Under the pieces are notes generated by a model that was not told the origin of the DNA, did no database searches, and saw only the letters and a program-made list of their open reading frames with translations. DNA of 49,594 nt. Origin: Gammaproteobacteria bacterium. Its GTDB lineage: Bacteria; Pseudomonadota; Gammaproteobacteria; JACCYU01. The stretch spans positions 1 to 49,594 of the forward strand of contig JACCZW010000019.1 of assembly GCA_013695765.1 (NCBI GenBank), written 5' to 3'. The translations under genes were made by a program, and so were the position numbers. This document shows, piece by piece, positions 1 to 8,066 of the stretch; within the stretch, counting starts at the first letter, position 1, and every line of letters starts with the position of its first letter.

Positions 1-145
1 ATTACGCTTGAGCTCGCGGCTGATCGTGCTACGGTGGCGACCCAGTTGCCGAGCAATTTCTGACTGCTTAAGTCCTTGCCTTCGCAGCGCCGCGAGCATA
101 TACCTCTCTCCACAGGTGATCTGGTGAGCGGGTGAGAAACTTCGT
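1..145 (-). pseudogene. IS30-family transposase, 5' fragment cut by window edge
   Basis: The minus strand from 99 to 1 reads MLAALRRQGLKQSEIARQ followed by LGRHRSTISRELKRN. This is the N-terminal helix-turn-helix of IS30-family transposases, ending in the family's ISRELKRN block. The conserved ERY that normally precedes it is in frame just upstream (GERYM), but an in-frame TGA at 145-147 follows with no start codon between, so the natural N-terminus is missing. The codons SHPLT, usually placed a few residues before ERY, lie in another frame, which suggests a small insertion. The rest of the gene lies outside the window. Family assignment is good; whether the copy is functional cannot be told, but the N-terminus looks damaged. 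Confidence 0.7.
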
Positions 146-160
146 CAGTATTCCAGATCA
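117..160. repeat. 8-bp inverted repeat at the 5' end of the IS30-type gene
   Basis: TGATCTGG (117-124) and CCAGATCA (153-160) are perfect inverted repeats separated by 28 bases. They sit where the IS30-type gene should begin. They could be an operator, part of the element's end, or chance. Confidence 0.3.
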
Positions 161-695
161 CCTCCCCTTTGGGAGCGTGTGTTGCACTTAGTTTATGAAT
201 CCACGAGGCTAAACATTGCGCTGCAGCAGACCGGCCGTGAGCGACCTCGTTTGTCCCACGCAACGGTGGCGGCCGGCGGCTGAGCTTTGGCGTTGGGCCG
301 AAATCATTATGCAAGTTCTGGTCAGTCTCGATCTGCTGATAAACCAACTTTGCGCCATTGGACAAGCAAAGCTCGCCGATGCTTTGGCCCTGCTCAACTC
401 GCGACCCATTAGGCCGTATTAACAACATTCGAACCTCGTTTAGTGGAGGCCGAAAGAATGACAGATCAAATCGCTATCGGCATTAACGACAAAGCTACTG
501 CTGATGTGCTTCAACAGGAGCTTGCATCAAACGGCAATACACGTTAATCGCCTGCACTCGATCCAAGCAGTTCAGTTCGGGATGAAGATTTCAACGGCGA
601 GAGGGTCAGTTGACATTCCACCCAGAGAAATTATTCAGCTCGTAAGTATCGCGCCAGATGCAATAAATACGCTCTTCAACGTACTTGAAAGTGAT
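161..695. other. 535-bp gap without a recognisable gene
   Basis: This stretch between the IS30-type fragment and the IS3-family element holds only short ORFs on both strands, none with a family motif I recognise. The one with a plausible ribosome-binding site is listed separately at 458-547. The region probably contains remnants of a gene broken by the insertion sequences, but I cannot identify it. Confidence 0.4.
458..547 (+). CDS. 29-residue ORF of unknown function
   Basis: ATG at 458 follows a GGAGG sequence (444-448) by nine bases, a good ribosome-binding site. The product starts MTDQIAIGIND and stops after 29 residues at TAA 545-547. The good start signal followed by an early stop suggests the beginning of a longer gene that has been truncated. 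I do not recognise the family. Confidence 0.2.
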   Translation: MTDQIAIGINDKATADVLQQELASNGNTR

Positions 696-754
696 GTGGT
701 CTACTAAATCCGGACACCGAGTTAAGGCGTTAAGATGCCATAACGAGGTGAACG

Positions 755-1049
755 ATGACAGCAGCAACGAGTAGGAGACGGAACTACACTGAAGCATTCA
801 AACGGGATGCGGTGGCGCTGGTGACCGAGCAGGGTTACAAGGTTTCCGAAGCCGCGCGCAGTCTGGGGATCAATAGCAATCAGCTGGGGCGTTGGAAACA
901 GGCGTTTGCGGAAAGAGGTCTCCGGTGCTCGCCTGAGTGCGGATGAGCGCGAGGAGCTGAAGCGTTTGCGCAAAGAGGTGCGCAATCTGCGCATGGAAAA
1001 AGAGATTTTAAAAAAAGCGAGCCAGTACTTTGCGAAGGAAATGAAGTGA
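755..1049 (+). pseudogene. IS3-family orfA (HTH protein), frameshifted
   Basis: The frame from ATG 755 encodes the usual IS3 OrfA helix-turn-helix: FKRDAVALVTEQGYKVSEAA, then SLGINSNQLGRWKQ. After AFAERG (around 917) the frame goes astray and stops at 944-946. One base later the reading continues as GARLSADEREELKRLRKEV and on to a leucine-zipper segment ending SQYFAKEMK with TGA at 1047-1049. One extra base between about 911 and 923 explains this. The repaired protein would be about 97 residues, normal for the family. The A7G slippery run near its end is intact. Confidence 0.85.
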
Positions 1050-1922
1050 AGTACGGGTTTGTTCGGGATCATGCCAGCCATTATCCGGTGAACATGCTGT
1101 GTCGGGGGCTTAAGGTTCAGCGCAGCGCCTACTATGACTGGCGAGATCGCCCCGGCCAAGGGATTGCGCCCCGAGGAGTTGACAATGAGGCGGCGCATGC
1201 AAGAACGGTTTGCGGCCTCTCGTGGCAGCCTAGGCAGTCGCACGATGATGAACAACCTGCGTGAGGAAGGCTTTGAGATCGGGCGTGACCGCACGCGTCG
1301 TTTGATGAAGACGCTGAAGCTAAACGTCAGGCAGAAGCGCAAATACAGGGCGACCACGGACAGCAATCACGCATTACCGGTGGCGGAGAATGTGTTGAAC
1401 CGGGAGTTTTGCCCACAGGTCCCCAATCAGGTTTGGGGAACTGATATCACGTATTTGTGGACGCAGCAGGGCTGGATTTACCTGGCCGTGGTGATCGATC
1501 TGTATTCCCGCCGGGTGGTGGGCTGGTCCATCGACCGGCGCCTGAAAAAAGCGTTGGTGGTGCGTGCCTTGCTGATGGCGATCAATCTGCGCAAGCCACC
1601 ACCGGGTCTGCTCCATCACTCGGACCGCGGCAGCCAGTACGCCAGTCATCACTACCAGGCACTGCTTGAGCAGCACGGCATGACCTGCAGCATGAGTCGC
1701 AAAGGCAACTGCTGGGATAATGCCCCGGTGGAGCGCTTCTTCAACAGCCTGAAACGGGAATGGACCGGCGATCGCTTATACCGGACTCGCCAGGAAGCGA
1801 TGGCTGACGTGCGGGAATACGTGGCGGTGTATTACAACTCAAAGCGTCTGCATTCAACGCTCGGTTACACAACACCAATGGATTACGAAAAAATGCTTAA
1901 CAAAGTGTCCGGAAGCAGTTGA
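1046..1922 (+). pseudogene. IS3-family orfB (DDE integrase-type transposase), frameshifted
   Basis: Reading from GTG 1046 gives KYGFVRDHASHYPVNMLC and SAYYDWRDRP, the normal OrfB start. The frame is lost at a CCCC run (1169-1172), where one extra C shifts it. The correct continuation, RPEELTMRRRMQERFAASRG onward, runs to TGA at 1920-1922. It contains the rve integrase core: WGTDITYL (first Asp), LLHHSDRGSQYAS (second Asp) and the downstream NAPVERFFNSLKREW region (Glu). The DDE triad is present, so only the frameshift disables it. Repaired length would be about 291 residues. A sequencing error in the C run is possible, but orfA has an independent lesion. Confidence 0.85.
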
Positions 1923-1926
1923 CCAC

Positions 1927-2352
1927 TACAACTAACAGCTTATAGGGATGTTTGGCGTCGCGAAAAAAGGGCTAAGCCCGCTGTTTGGTTTGGCAATTTC
2001 AACCATCAAGACAATCTGTCTTCACTGGCATGTTTTGGAGATGTTTCGGAGCGGCGAAGCATGGATTAGTCGGCATGCTAGCGCGGCAATTTCAACGAAT
2101 GCATGCTGGGACCCCAGCCGAGGAGCTATACGTCGAACACTTGAACCTCGTCGATCAGGCTTTAAACATACGCGTGGACGTTGGTTAGAACGCCGGCCAG
2201 GGTGAAACGGCTACGAATCCGCGCGCCATAAAATCCCGTCTCGACAGCCGATGGCGCGGAACAACGGCGTACTAAACACAGCGGATGATGTTGATTATCA
2301 AGTACGCGTTGTTTAATTGCCCTACTAGATGCAAAGCAGGCCGCCTATAATG
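1927..2352. other. Gap between IS3 copy and DUF1640 gene
   Basis: Two overlapping short ORFs run from about 1948 to 2205, but neither shows a family motif or a credible start signal. The sequence CGGCGAAGCATGG and similar near-repeats recur without clear structure. A TATAAT hexamer at 2346-2351 lies just before the next gene, but no -35 box is correctly spaced. I see no gene here. Confidence 0.4.
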
Positions 2353-2712
2353 ATGCACATGGACTTCGATTCTCACGCCGCGATCAAGCGCTTGAGTCAA
2401 GCGGGCTTGACCGAAGCGCAAGCCGAAGCGTTGATCGATGCGCTGCGCGGCCTCAGCGCCAGCGGGCGCGGCGAACTTGCGACAAAGGCCGATCTCAAGA
2501 GCGAAATCGCTGCTTTGCGCGCGGACCTGCAAGGCGAAATCGCCACTTTGCGCGCAGAGATGCAAGCCGAAATCGCCGCTTTGCGCGCGGAAATCAAAGC
2601 CGATCTAATCGCCGTCGAAGCGCGCATCACTAGCAAGCTGCTGTTATGGATGTTCGGTATGATGCTTGCCCAAACTGCGCTGCTCATTGCCGTTATCGGC
2701 CTGCTGATCTAA
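2353..2712 (+). CDS. DUF1640-type coiled-coil protein with C-terminal membrane anchor
   Basis: The 119-residue product begins with a short helical segment (SHAAIKRLSQAGLTEAQAEA) typical of the DUF1640 family, which is related to mitochondrial CCDC90/MCUR1 proteins. It continues into a long coiled coil built from near-identical 11-residue units: SEIAALRADLQ, GEIATLRAEMQ, AEIAALRAEIK, ADLIAVEARIT. It ends in one transmembrane helix (LLLWMFGMMLAQTALLIAVI). Eleven-residue periodicity indicates a right-handed or straight hendecad coiled coil. In-frame ATGs at 2329, 2350, 2353 and 2359 compete as starts; I chose 2353 because the conserved part begins soon after. The family's bacterial role is unknown; a membrane-tethered oligomer is the safe inference. 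Confidence 0.75.
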   Translation: MHMDFDSHAAIKRLSQAGLTEAQAEALIDALRGLSASGRGELATKADLKSEIAALRADLQGEIATLRAEMQAEIAALRAEIKADLIAVEARITSKLLLWMFGMMLAQTALLIAVIGLLI

Positions 2713-2972
2713 GCGCCCCTGGCGCCGCTGTCCACCTTAAACCTGATCGGCGTACGCGGGAGAGCGTACCTCAGTCCGCCGCTAAGCGCCGCGGGTCAAG
2801 AGACGTCCCTATCCTGTTTGTTTGTGATCGCAGTGCGTCGCACCATTCGCGGGCACAACTCCATCCCGATGACCCAATAGCAGGCGCTGCCGGCTGCTCG
2901 GCTCCCGCGTTTCTTGCCGGCTGTCTTACATAACTAACTGTTTCCCGTAAACTTTATGACATTGCGCACGCC

Positions 2973-2987
2973 TGGCACACGCCTTGC
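2973..2987 (+). promoter_or_regulatory. Sigma-54 (RpoN) type -24/-12 promoter
   Basis: TGGCACACGCCTTGC matches the -24/-12 consensus TGGCAC-N5-TTGC exactly, with the invariant GG and GC separated by the required ten bases. The predicted transcript start is about 2999, upstream of the small ORF at 3103 and of the narK-cynS-porin genes. Sigma-54 promoters commonly drive nitrogen-assimilation genes under NtrC. An activator site is not clear: GCACC-N6-GGGCAC around 2840-2860 resembles half of an NtrC box only. Confidence 0.6.
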
Positions 2988-3102
2988 CATCGCCCTCACC
3001 TAAGAACGCGGCTCAAACACAATCGGCGCACGCCGTAATCGCCGCGTTCCATGCTCGCTGGATTCGCCCGACCTCCGCCTGGACCTGAATGGAGATCTCA
3101 CG

Positions 3103-3321
3103 ATGAAACTCACCACGAAAATCATACCAATCGAACTGCGCCGTCGGCGCGCGCTGGATAAAGCTCACGCGCAGGAGGTCGAGGCGGCCCGCGCGGCGTT
3201 CCCTCACCCGGACGTCGGGCATGAGCCGCAACCTTTGGCATGGCCTGGAGACAATGGATCGCGACAGCGCGTCGTCAGGGCGAAGTCGCCGGCGCAGAAA
3301 CTCGACGGAGAGACACCATGA
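3103..3321 (+). CDS. Small basic ORF translationally coupled to narK
   Basis: ATG 3103 has a GGAG ribosome-binding site eight bases upstream (3091-3094) and lies about 100 bases after the sigma-54 start. The 72-residue product begins MKLTTKIIPIELRRRRALDK and is rich in Arg and Ala, with no motif I recognise. Its TGA overlaps the narK ATG as ATGA, which suggests translational coupling. Its C-terminal half has the composition of a chance frame, so it may be only a leader ORF or spurious. Treat as a hypothetical leader peptide or small protein. Confidence 0.35.
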   Translation: MKLTTKIIPIELRRRRALDKAHAQEVEAARAAFPHPDVGHEPQPLAWPGDNGSRQRVVRAKSPAQKLDGETP

Positions 3322-4697
3322 ACAGCCGGACGATCCATGACTGGCGACCGAACGACCCGGAATTCTGGGAGGGAACGGGCAAGCCGATCGCGCAGCGCAA
3401 TCTGATCTTCTCGATCTTCGCCGAATTTCTCGGTTTCTCGGTGTGGCTGCTGTGGAGCGTGGTCGCCGTGAATCTTGAAGCCGCCGGCTTCAATTACACC
3501 ACCGAACAACTCTTCTGGCTGGTGTCGCTACCGGCTTTAACGGGGGCGACGTTGCGCTTACCCTACGGCGCGGCGGTGCCGATTTTCGGCGGACGCAATT
3601 TCACCGTGTTCAGTGCCGCGGCGTTGCTGGTGCCGACCATCGGCCTTGCCGTGCTCGTGCAGGACACCTCCACGCCTTACTGGCTGATGCTGCTGATAGC
3701 GAGCACTGCGGGCTTAGGCGGCGGCAACTTCGCGGCCAGCATGGCGAACATCAGTTACTTCTATCCCGATTCTCAGAAGGGCTGGGCGCTGGGATTGAAC
3801 GCGGCCGGCGGCAACATCGGCGTGAGCTTCGTGCAACTTATCGTGCCCGCTGTCATCGGTCTGGGAATGCTGGGGCTGGGCGCCGCCGCGGCGGGCTCCG
3901 CGCTGGAGGTGCAATGGGCCGGCTGGATGTGGGTGCCAATGATCCTGGCTTCTACCGTTTGCGCCTGGTTCTACATGGATAACCTGGCCGTATCGAAGGC
4001 CAGCTTGCGCGAGCAGTCCGTCATCCTCAAGCGTTCGCATACCTGGATCATCTCGTTTTTGTATATCGGCACCTTCGGCTCGTTTATTGGGTACTCGGCC
4101 GCGCTGCCGCTGCTGATCCAGCTGCAATTCCCGGAGCTGAACCCCTTGCAGTTCGCGTTTCTCGGGCCGCTGGTGGGCTCGGTGGCGCGACCGCTGGGCG
4201 GCTGGCTCAGTGATCGCTATGGTGGCACGACGGTGACATTCTGGAATTTCGTCGTCATGCTCGCGGCCACGCTCGGTGTGATGGCCGTGCTCGAAGGCGG
4301 CTCGTTCGCCGCGTTCCTGGCGATGTTTATGGTGTTGTTCGTGACTACCGGCATCGGCAACGGCTCCACGTTTCGCATTGTGCCAACGGTGTTTCTGCGT
4401 GATCGCCTGGCCGAAGTTGGGGGTCAGGGCGAGGCGGCGCAAGCCACCGCCGAACGTAGCGGACGCTTCGAGGCAGCCGCGGTGCTGGCGTTCAGCTCGG
4501 CGATCGGCGCGTACGGTGGGTTCGTGATCCCGCAGGGCTTCGGCCGCTCGATTGCCGCCACTGGCGGTCCCGAATTCGCGCTAGGTCTGTTCGCGGCGTT
4601 CTACGTCTCGTGCATAGCGGTCACCTGGTGGTTTTACGTACGCACCGCCGCCGACACCGATCCCGCCGAGGCTGCCTTGGCAATGGTTGAAACCTGA
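3318..4697 (+). CDS. narK: NarK/NasA-type nitrate/nitrite (possibly cyanate) MFS transporter
   Basis: The 459-residue protein has the twelve-helix MFS pattern and the NarK family signatures. TGATLRLPYG puts an arginine at residue 80, matching the substrate-binding Arg of helix 2. GLGGGNFAASMANISYF (about 132-148) is the glycine-rich nitrate signature. GSVARPLGGWLSDRYGG holds the second binding arginine at residue 291. ATG 3318 has GGAG at 3307-3310. It acts in the inner membrane. The next gene is cyanase, so besides nitrate/nitrite exchange or uptake, this member may import cyanate, a similarly small monovalent anion; that is inference. There is no nitrate reductase gene in the window. A hairpin follows the stop codon. 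Confidence 0.85.
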   Translation: MNSRTIHDWRPNDPEFWEGTGKPIAQRNLIFSIFAEFLGFSVWLLWSVVAVNLEAAGFNYTTEQLFWLVSLPALTGATLRLPYGAAVPIFGGRNFTVFSAAALLVPTIGLAVLVQDTSTPYWLMLLIASTAGLGGGNFAASMANISYFYPDSQKGWALGLNAAGGNIGVSFVQLIVPAVIGLGMLGLGAAAAGSALEVQWAGWMWVPMILASTVCAWFYMDNLAVSKASLREQSVILKRSHTWIISFLYIGTFGSFIGYSAALPLLIQLQFPELNPLQFAFLGPLVGSVARPLGGWLSDRYGGTTVTFWNFVVMLAATLGVMAVLEGGSFAAFLAMFMVLFVTTGIGNGSTFRIVPTVFLRDRLAEVGGQGEAAQATAERSGRFEAAAVLAFSSAIGAYGGFVIPQGFGRSIAATGGPEFALGLFAAFYVSCIAVTWWFYVRTAADTDPAEAALAMVET

Positions 4698-4717
4698 GCA
4701 GATTACACCACTGTGAC

Positions 4718-4752
4718 GGCGGCTTTCGATCACCGTTAGCTCGCAAGCCGCC
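4718..4752. other. Intercistronic hairpin between narK and cynS
   Basis: GGCGGCTT (4718-4725) pairs with AAGCCGCC (4745-4752) across a 19-base loop. No T-run follows, so it is not a standard terminator. It could stabilise or process the narK-cynS transcript. Confidence 0.4.
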
Positions 4753-4824
4753 GCAACGACTGCCTCTCTGACAAGACCACGCTCCTGCCCGGTCAACCAT
4801 GGAATTAATGAGGACAATACAACG

Positions 4825-5268
4825 ATGAAACGTGAAGAACTCACTGAAGCGATTCAGGATGCCAGGCGCGAGCGCGGGCTTACCTGGAAGCAACTGGCGG
4901 AAAAGGTTGGACGCAGCCCCGTCTGGACGACCGCCGCTCTGCTCGGCCAGATGAAGATGGCACGCGAGGAGGCCGAACGCGCGGGCAAGGCGCTGGGACT
5001 GGACGAGCAGGCGATCGCGCTGCTGCAAACAGTGCCGACTCGCGGCGAGTCGATGGACACCGTGCCGGTCGATCCCACCATCTATCGCTTTTACGAACTG
5101 CTTCAGGTGTACGGCCCCACGTGGAAGGAACTGATCCACGAGGAGTTTGGCGACGGCATCATGAGCGCGATCGACTTCGAGATGAGTCTTGAACGTCAGC
5201 CCGACCCCAAGGGCGACCGGGTGAAGATCGTGATGAGCGGCAAATTCCTGCCCTACAAAACGTATTGA
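4825..5268 (+). CDS. cynS: Cyanate hydratase (cyanase)
   Basis: The 147-residue protein has the cyanase layout: an N-terminal helical HTH-like domain (LTWKQLAEKVGRSPVW) and a C-terminal catalytic domain. Arg88, Glu91 and Ser114 fall in the spacing of the known catalytic triad (Arg96, Glu99, Ser122 in the E. coli enzyme), in DPTIYRFYELLQVYG and GDGIMSAIDFEMS. It ends KFLPYKTY, the usual C-terminus. The cytoplasmic decamer converts cyanate and bicarbonate to ammonia and CO2, providing nitrogen and detoxification. GAGG precedes ATG 4825. It lies 127 bases after narK and 71 before the porin. No carbonic anhydrase (cynT) is present nearby. Confidence 0.95.
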   Translation: MKREELTEAIQDARRERGLTWKQLAEKVGRSPVWTTAALLGQMKMAREEAERAGKALGLDEQAIALLQTVPTRGESMDTVPVDPTIYRFYELLQVYGPTWKELIHEEFGDGIMSAIDFEMSLERQPDPKGDRVKIVMSGKFLPYKTY

Positions 5269-5339
5269 TCGCGTGCGGTGATAGCGGTTAGTCCTGGCCG
5301 CGCGCCGACACATTTTTTAAAGCGCCAGATAACCTGAGA

Positions 5340-6665
5340 ATGTTAGCCATGCTCATCTCCGCGCGCCTGCAAGATCGAGTGATCTTGAGCATTTGCTTGA
5401 CCGCCATGGCGGCACCCGCGCCGGCTCTCGCCGATGACTTGTGGGGCGCTTTAAGTAGCGGCGAAGTGGATTTATACCTCAGGTATCGCTTCGAGCACGT
5501 TGAGGACGGCCAGTTACCCGCTCTGGAAGACGCGAACGCCAATACGTTGCGCACAGCGCTCGGATACAGGACCGGGTTTTTTCACGGATTCGCCGGTTAC
5601 CTGCAGTTCGAGGACGTGCGCGCTATCGGCAATGATCTGTACAACGACGGTGGGACCAACGGCATTATTGATCGCGCGGCGGTCGTCGACCCACAGAGCA
5701 CGGAAATCAATCAGGCTTATTTGAGCTTCGCGGGTTTGCCCAACAGCGAACTGCGCGCCGGGCGTCAGGAGATTACTCACCGGGAAGACCCGCTACACCG
5801 ATTCCTCGGCAATGTTCTATGGCGGCAGAACTGGCAGAGCTTCGACGCCGCGCGTTTCACCAGCGAACCGCTGCCCGACGCCAGCATCGACTATTCATAC
5901 ATCTGGAACGTCAACCGCATCTTCGGTGAAGATAACCCGCTGCCGGATCGGTCGGACTATCGAATGGACGGTCACGCGCTCAAGCTCAACTTCGACGGGC
6001 TTGAATGGGCCGCGCTGGAGGCTTATGGGTATCTGCTGGACTTCGAGAGTGCGGCTTCAGAATTCCTCTCCACCGCAACCTACGGCGGTCGCGTGCAGGG
6101 CGAACCCGCGCTCGGCGGCACCGACGCAAGCCTGCTTTACACGGCCGAGTTCGCCAACCAGAAAGATTACGGCGACAACGGCAACGACATAGACGTCAAC
6201 TATTACCTCGGCGAATTGGGTATAGGCCAGACTTTCGACAGCACCGCGCTGGCGTCGCTGGAGGTCAAGGCAAGCTACGAGGTATTGGAAGGCGACGGCG
6301 CAAACGCGTTTCAGACGCCGCTCGGCACCAATCATGCCTTCCAGGGCTGGGCGGATCGGTTTCTCATCACGCCGGCCGATGGCATCGAGGATTTGTACGG
6401 GACCTTAACCGCTTCGATCTACGACACCACAGTCATGATCATGTATCACGATCTGGCGGCCGAAAACAGCAACTACGACTACGGCACGGAGTGGGACGTG
6501 GCGCTGAGCAGGACCTTCTGGGACCACTACACGTTCGGGCTCAAATACGCCGCCTACGATGCGGATGAAAGCGCGCTCAACCTCGCGCGCAACGGCGTGG
6601 CCAGCGACGGCAAGCAGGCGTTTGACCTGGACAAGGCGTGGGCGTGGGTGGAGATCGAATTTTAG
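5340..6665 (+). CDS. Outer-membrane porin, alginate-export-like family
   Basis: The 441-residue protein has a signal peptide ending near APALA (start ATG 5340 or ATG 5349). Alternating aromatic and polar strands typical of a beta-barrel follow: VDLYLRYRFEHVED, GFFHGFAGYLQFEDV, LRAGRQEITHREDPLHRFLG. It ends in a hydrophobic strand with a terminal Phe (WAWVEIEF), the usual signal for BAM-mediated insertion. The pattern fits the alginate-export/AlgE-like barrel group, members of which accompany many different transport systems. Its position after narK and cynS suggests it passes the same small anion across the outer membrane. The family call is moderate and the substrate is inferred only from context. 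Confidence 0.7.
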   Translation: MLAMLISARLQDRVILSICLTAMAAPAPALADDLWGALSSGEVDLYLRYRFEHVEDGQLPALEDANANTLRTALGYRTGFFHGFAGYLQFEDVRAIGNDLYNDGGTNGIIDRAAVVDPQSTEINQAYLSFAGLPNSELRAGRQEITHREDPLHRFLGNVLWRQNWQSFDAARFTSEPLPDASIDYSYIWNVNRIFGEDNPLPDRSDYRMDGHALKLNFDGLEWAALEAYGYLLDFESAASEFLSTATYGGRVQGEPALGGTDASLLYTAEFANQKDYGDNGNDIDVNYYLGELGIGQTFDSTALASLEVKASYEVLEGDGANAFQTPLGTNHAFQGWADRFLITPADGIEDLYGTLTASIYDTTVMIMYHDLAAENSNYDYGTEWDVALSRTFWDHYTFGLKYAAYDADESALNLARNGVASDGKQAFDLDKAWAWVEIEF

Positions 6666-7102
6666 CAACGTTCCGACCTCAGTTGCAGCCCCACGCATCT
6701 CTGCTAACCAGCCTGAGTAAAAATTCTTGTCGAATATCATTGCGGTGAGCCTTTAGCCGCGAGCGAAGCGCGGCGGGCAACGCGGCCTGGATTGCCGTGC
6801 GCGCAAAGCGCGTCAATCCAGAGCTATCTCAATCAGTTAGTTAGAGATTGCCACGTCGCGCTTCGCGACCTCGCAATGACGAATCCTGTGTTTTTACACA
6901 GCGTGTAACCGCGCACTGACTTACGGCTAAGAAAGAAATAGCCGTGTGAACTTGGCAAGCCAAGCGACCGTCAGAAACTCATCGGGTGACTGCACGGCCG
7001 GCTCGCCCAGGCATCACTTATCGCGCGGCATTGTGACGGGGGCACGGTTCGGCGACACGAGCTTGACGGAGAATGACGCGTTACCACCACAAGGAAGGGT
7101 GT
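6666..7102. repeat. Intergenic region with hairpin-forming dispersed repeat
   Basis: CTGGATTG (6787-6794) and CAATCCAG (6814-6821) flank an inner GCGCGC/GCGCGT pair, making a strong hairpin. Further on, GATTGCCACGTCGCG followed by CTTCGCGACCTCGCAATGAC (about 6847-6882) resembles a short repeat I have seen dispersed in many bacterial genomes. The rest, to the start of the diguanylate cyclase, holds no convincing gene. I looked for a c-di-GMP riboswitch before 7103 and could not fit one. Confidence 0.5.
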
Positions 7103-8053
7103 ATGCGTCGTCAGTCTCTCGCTTTATACGAAAACTTATCCGGACTGCTGTCCCGCTGTTCCTATGCCGGCAAGCTGCTGGCTGTGGCGCTGTTGGGCGG
7201 CAGCCTGCCACTGATCGCCGTGCTGATCTACGTACATTCCACGGATATGATGGAAGGCATACTGTGGCAGACACTCATCGTCGCAGCGCTCAGCATGATC
7301 ATTGGGGTGGCGCTATCCGCGTACGGCATTAGTAAGCTAACGACCCCGATAGCGCTCTGCGCACAGGCCCTACGCGACTACGTGGACGAGGGCCGCGCTC
7401 CCGCATTGCCCACCGGCCACGGTGATCTGGTGGGCAGGCTGATGAGAGAAACGCAACGCACCATCGAACTGCTGGAGGAACGCAGGCGCTCGCTCACCGC
7501 CAAGGCTATGTACGACTTTCTTACCGGTGCATTCAATCGCCGCGCCGGCGCGGAGCGGCTGCAAACAGACACCGAGCGCGCGGCGCGCCATGGCGGCGGC
7601 TACACCTTGGCGTTTATCGACCTGGACAATTTAAAGCAGCTCAACGACCGGTACGGTCATCACTTCGGCGATCTGTGTCTGATTCGTCTGGTCGACACCA
7701 TCCGCGCGGACATGCGCAAGGGCGACTGGGTCGCGCGCTGGGGCGGTGACGAATTCGTGTTGTTGCTATGGGACGTGAACGCGAACGCCGCGGCCGAAGT
7801 GCTGGTGCGTCTGGGTAACGCCTTTACCAAAGAACCGCTGACCACGGAGACGGGAGAATTGGTGTCCCTGCGCATGAGCGCAGGCGCATGCCAACATCAG
7901 CTTGGATGGCAGGACGACACGGTCCTGCGTTATGCCGACGCGGCACTATTCGAGGCCAAACGCAACGGCGGAGGCGGCGTGGTCACATCCGACGGCAGCC
8001 GTCATAGGCACTGGCCATCAGAAACCACTAACAAAAGCCCATCGGAAAGCTAA
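7103..8053 (+). CDS. Membrane-bound diguanylate cyclase (GGDEF)
   Basis: The 316-residue protein has two transmembrane helices (about residues 25-45 and 57-77) separated by a very short loop. A HAMP-like linker follows (LTTPIALCAQALRDYVDEG), then a GGDEF domain. The signature RWGGDEF is intact at residues 214-218, with the DFLTGAFNRR and FIDLDNLKQLNDRYGHHFGD motifs before it. An RxxD inhibitory site (RKGD, 205-208) lies five residues upstream, so product feedback is likely. It makes cyclic di-GMP from two GTP at the inner membrane. I chose ATG 7103 because AAGGAAG precedes it; ATG 7073 is also in frame. Its stop faces the gamma-glutamyltransferase gene 13 bases away. Confidence 0.9.
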   Translation: MRRQSLALYENLSGLLSRCSYAGKLLAVALLGGSLPLIAVLIYVHSTDMMEGILWQTLIVAALSMIIGVALSAYGISKLTTPIALCAQALRDYVDEGRAPALPTGHGDLVGRLMRETQRTIELLEERRRSLTAKAMYDFLTGAFNRRAGAERLQTDTERAARHGGGYTLAFIDLDNLKQLNDRYGHHFGDLCLIRLVDTIRADMRKGDWVARWGGDEFVLLLWDVNANAAAEVLVRLGNAFTKEPLTTETGELVSLRMSAGACQHQLGWQDDTVLRYADAALFEAKRNGGGGVVTSDGSRHRHWPSETTNKSPSES

Positions 8054-8066
8054 CGAGATCGGTCGG

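Larger units (their letters stand above)
697..1925 (+). mobile_element. IS3-family insertion sequence, degenerate copy
   Basis: The element is bounded by imperfect inverted repeats of about 30 bp. The left end reads TGGTCTACTAAATCCGGAC, and the right end, read inward on the other strand, is TGGTCAACTGCTTCCGGAC. Both ends share TCCGGACAC and a following GTTAAG. The 5'-TG...CA-3' ends are typical of the family. Inside are orfA and orfB, with an A7G run (1010-1017) at the expected place for the programmed -1 frameshift that makes the OrfAB transposase. Both ORFs carry an additional one-base frameshift. I see no target-site duplication of 3-4 bp (left flank ATG, right flank CTA), consistent with an old insertion. 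Confidence 0.9.

Noticed and set aside
216-422. A 68-codon plus-strand ORF and its antisense counterpart near the left edge
   Set aside because: Neither has a ribosome site or family resemblance, and the two overlap completely.
697-1925. Target-site duplication around the IS3 copy
   Set aside because: Flanking trinucleotides ATG and CTA do not match, nor do shifts by one base.
2836-2860. NtrC enhancer upstream of the sigma-54 site
   Set aside because: GCACC-N6-GGGCAC lacks the inverted second half and has wrong spacing; noted as weak only.
6945-7102. Cyclic di-GMP riboswitch before the diguanylate cyclase
   Set aside because: Some GC-rich stems and GAAA-like loops occur, but the conserved core and pairing could not be fitted.
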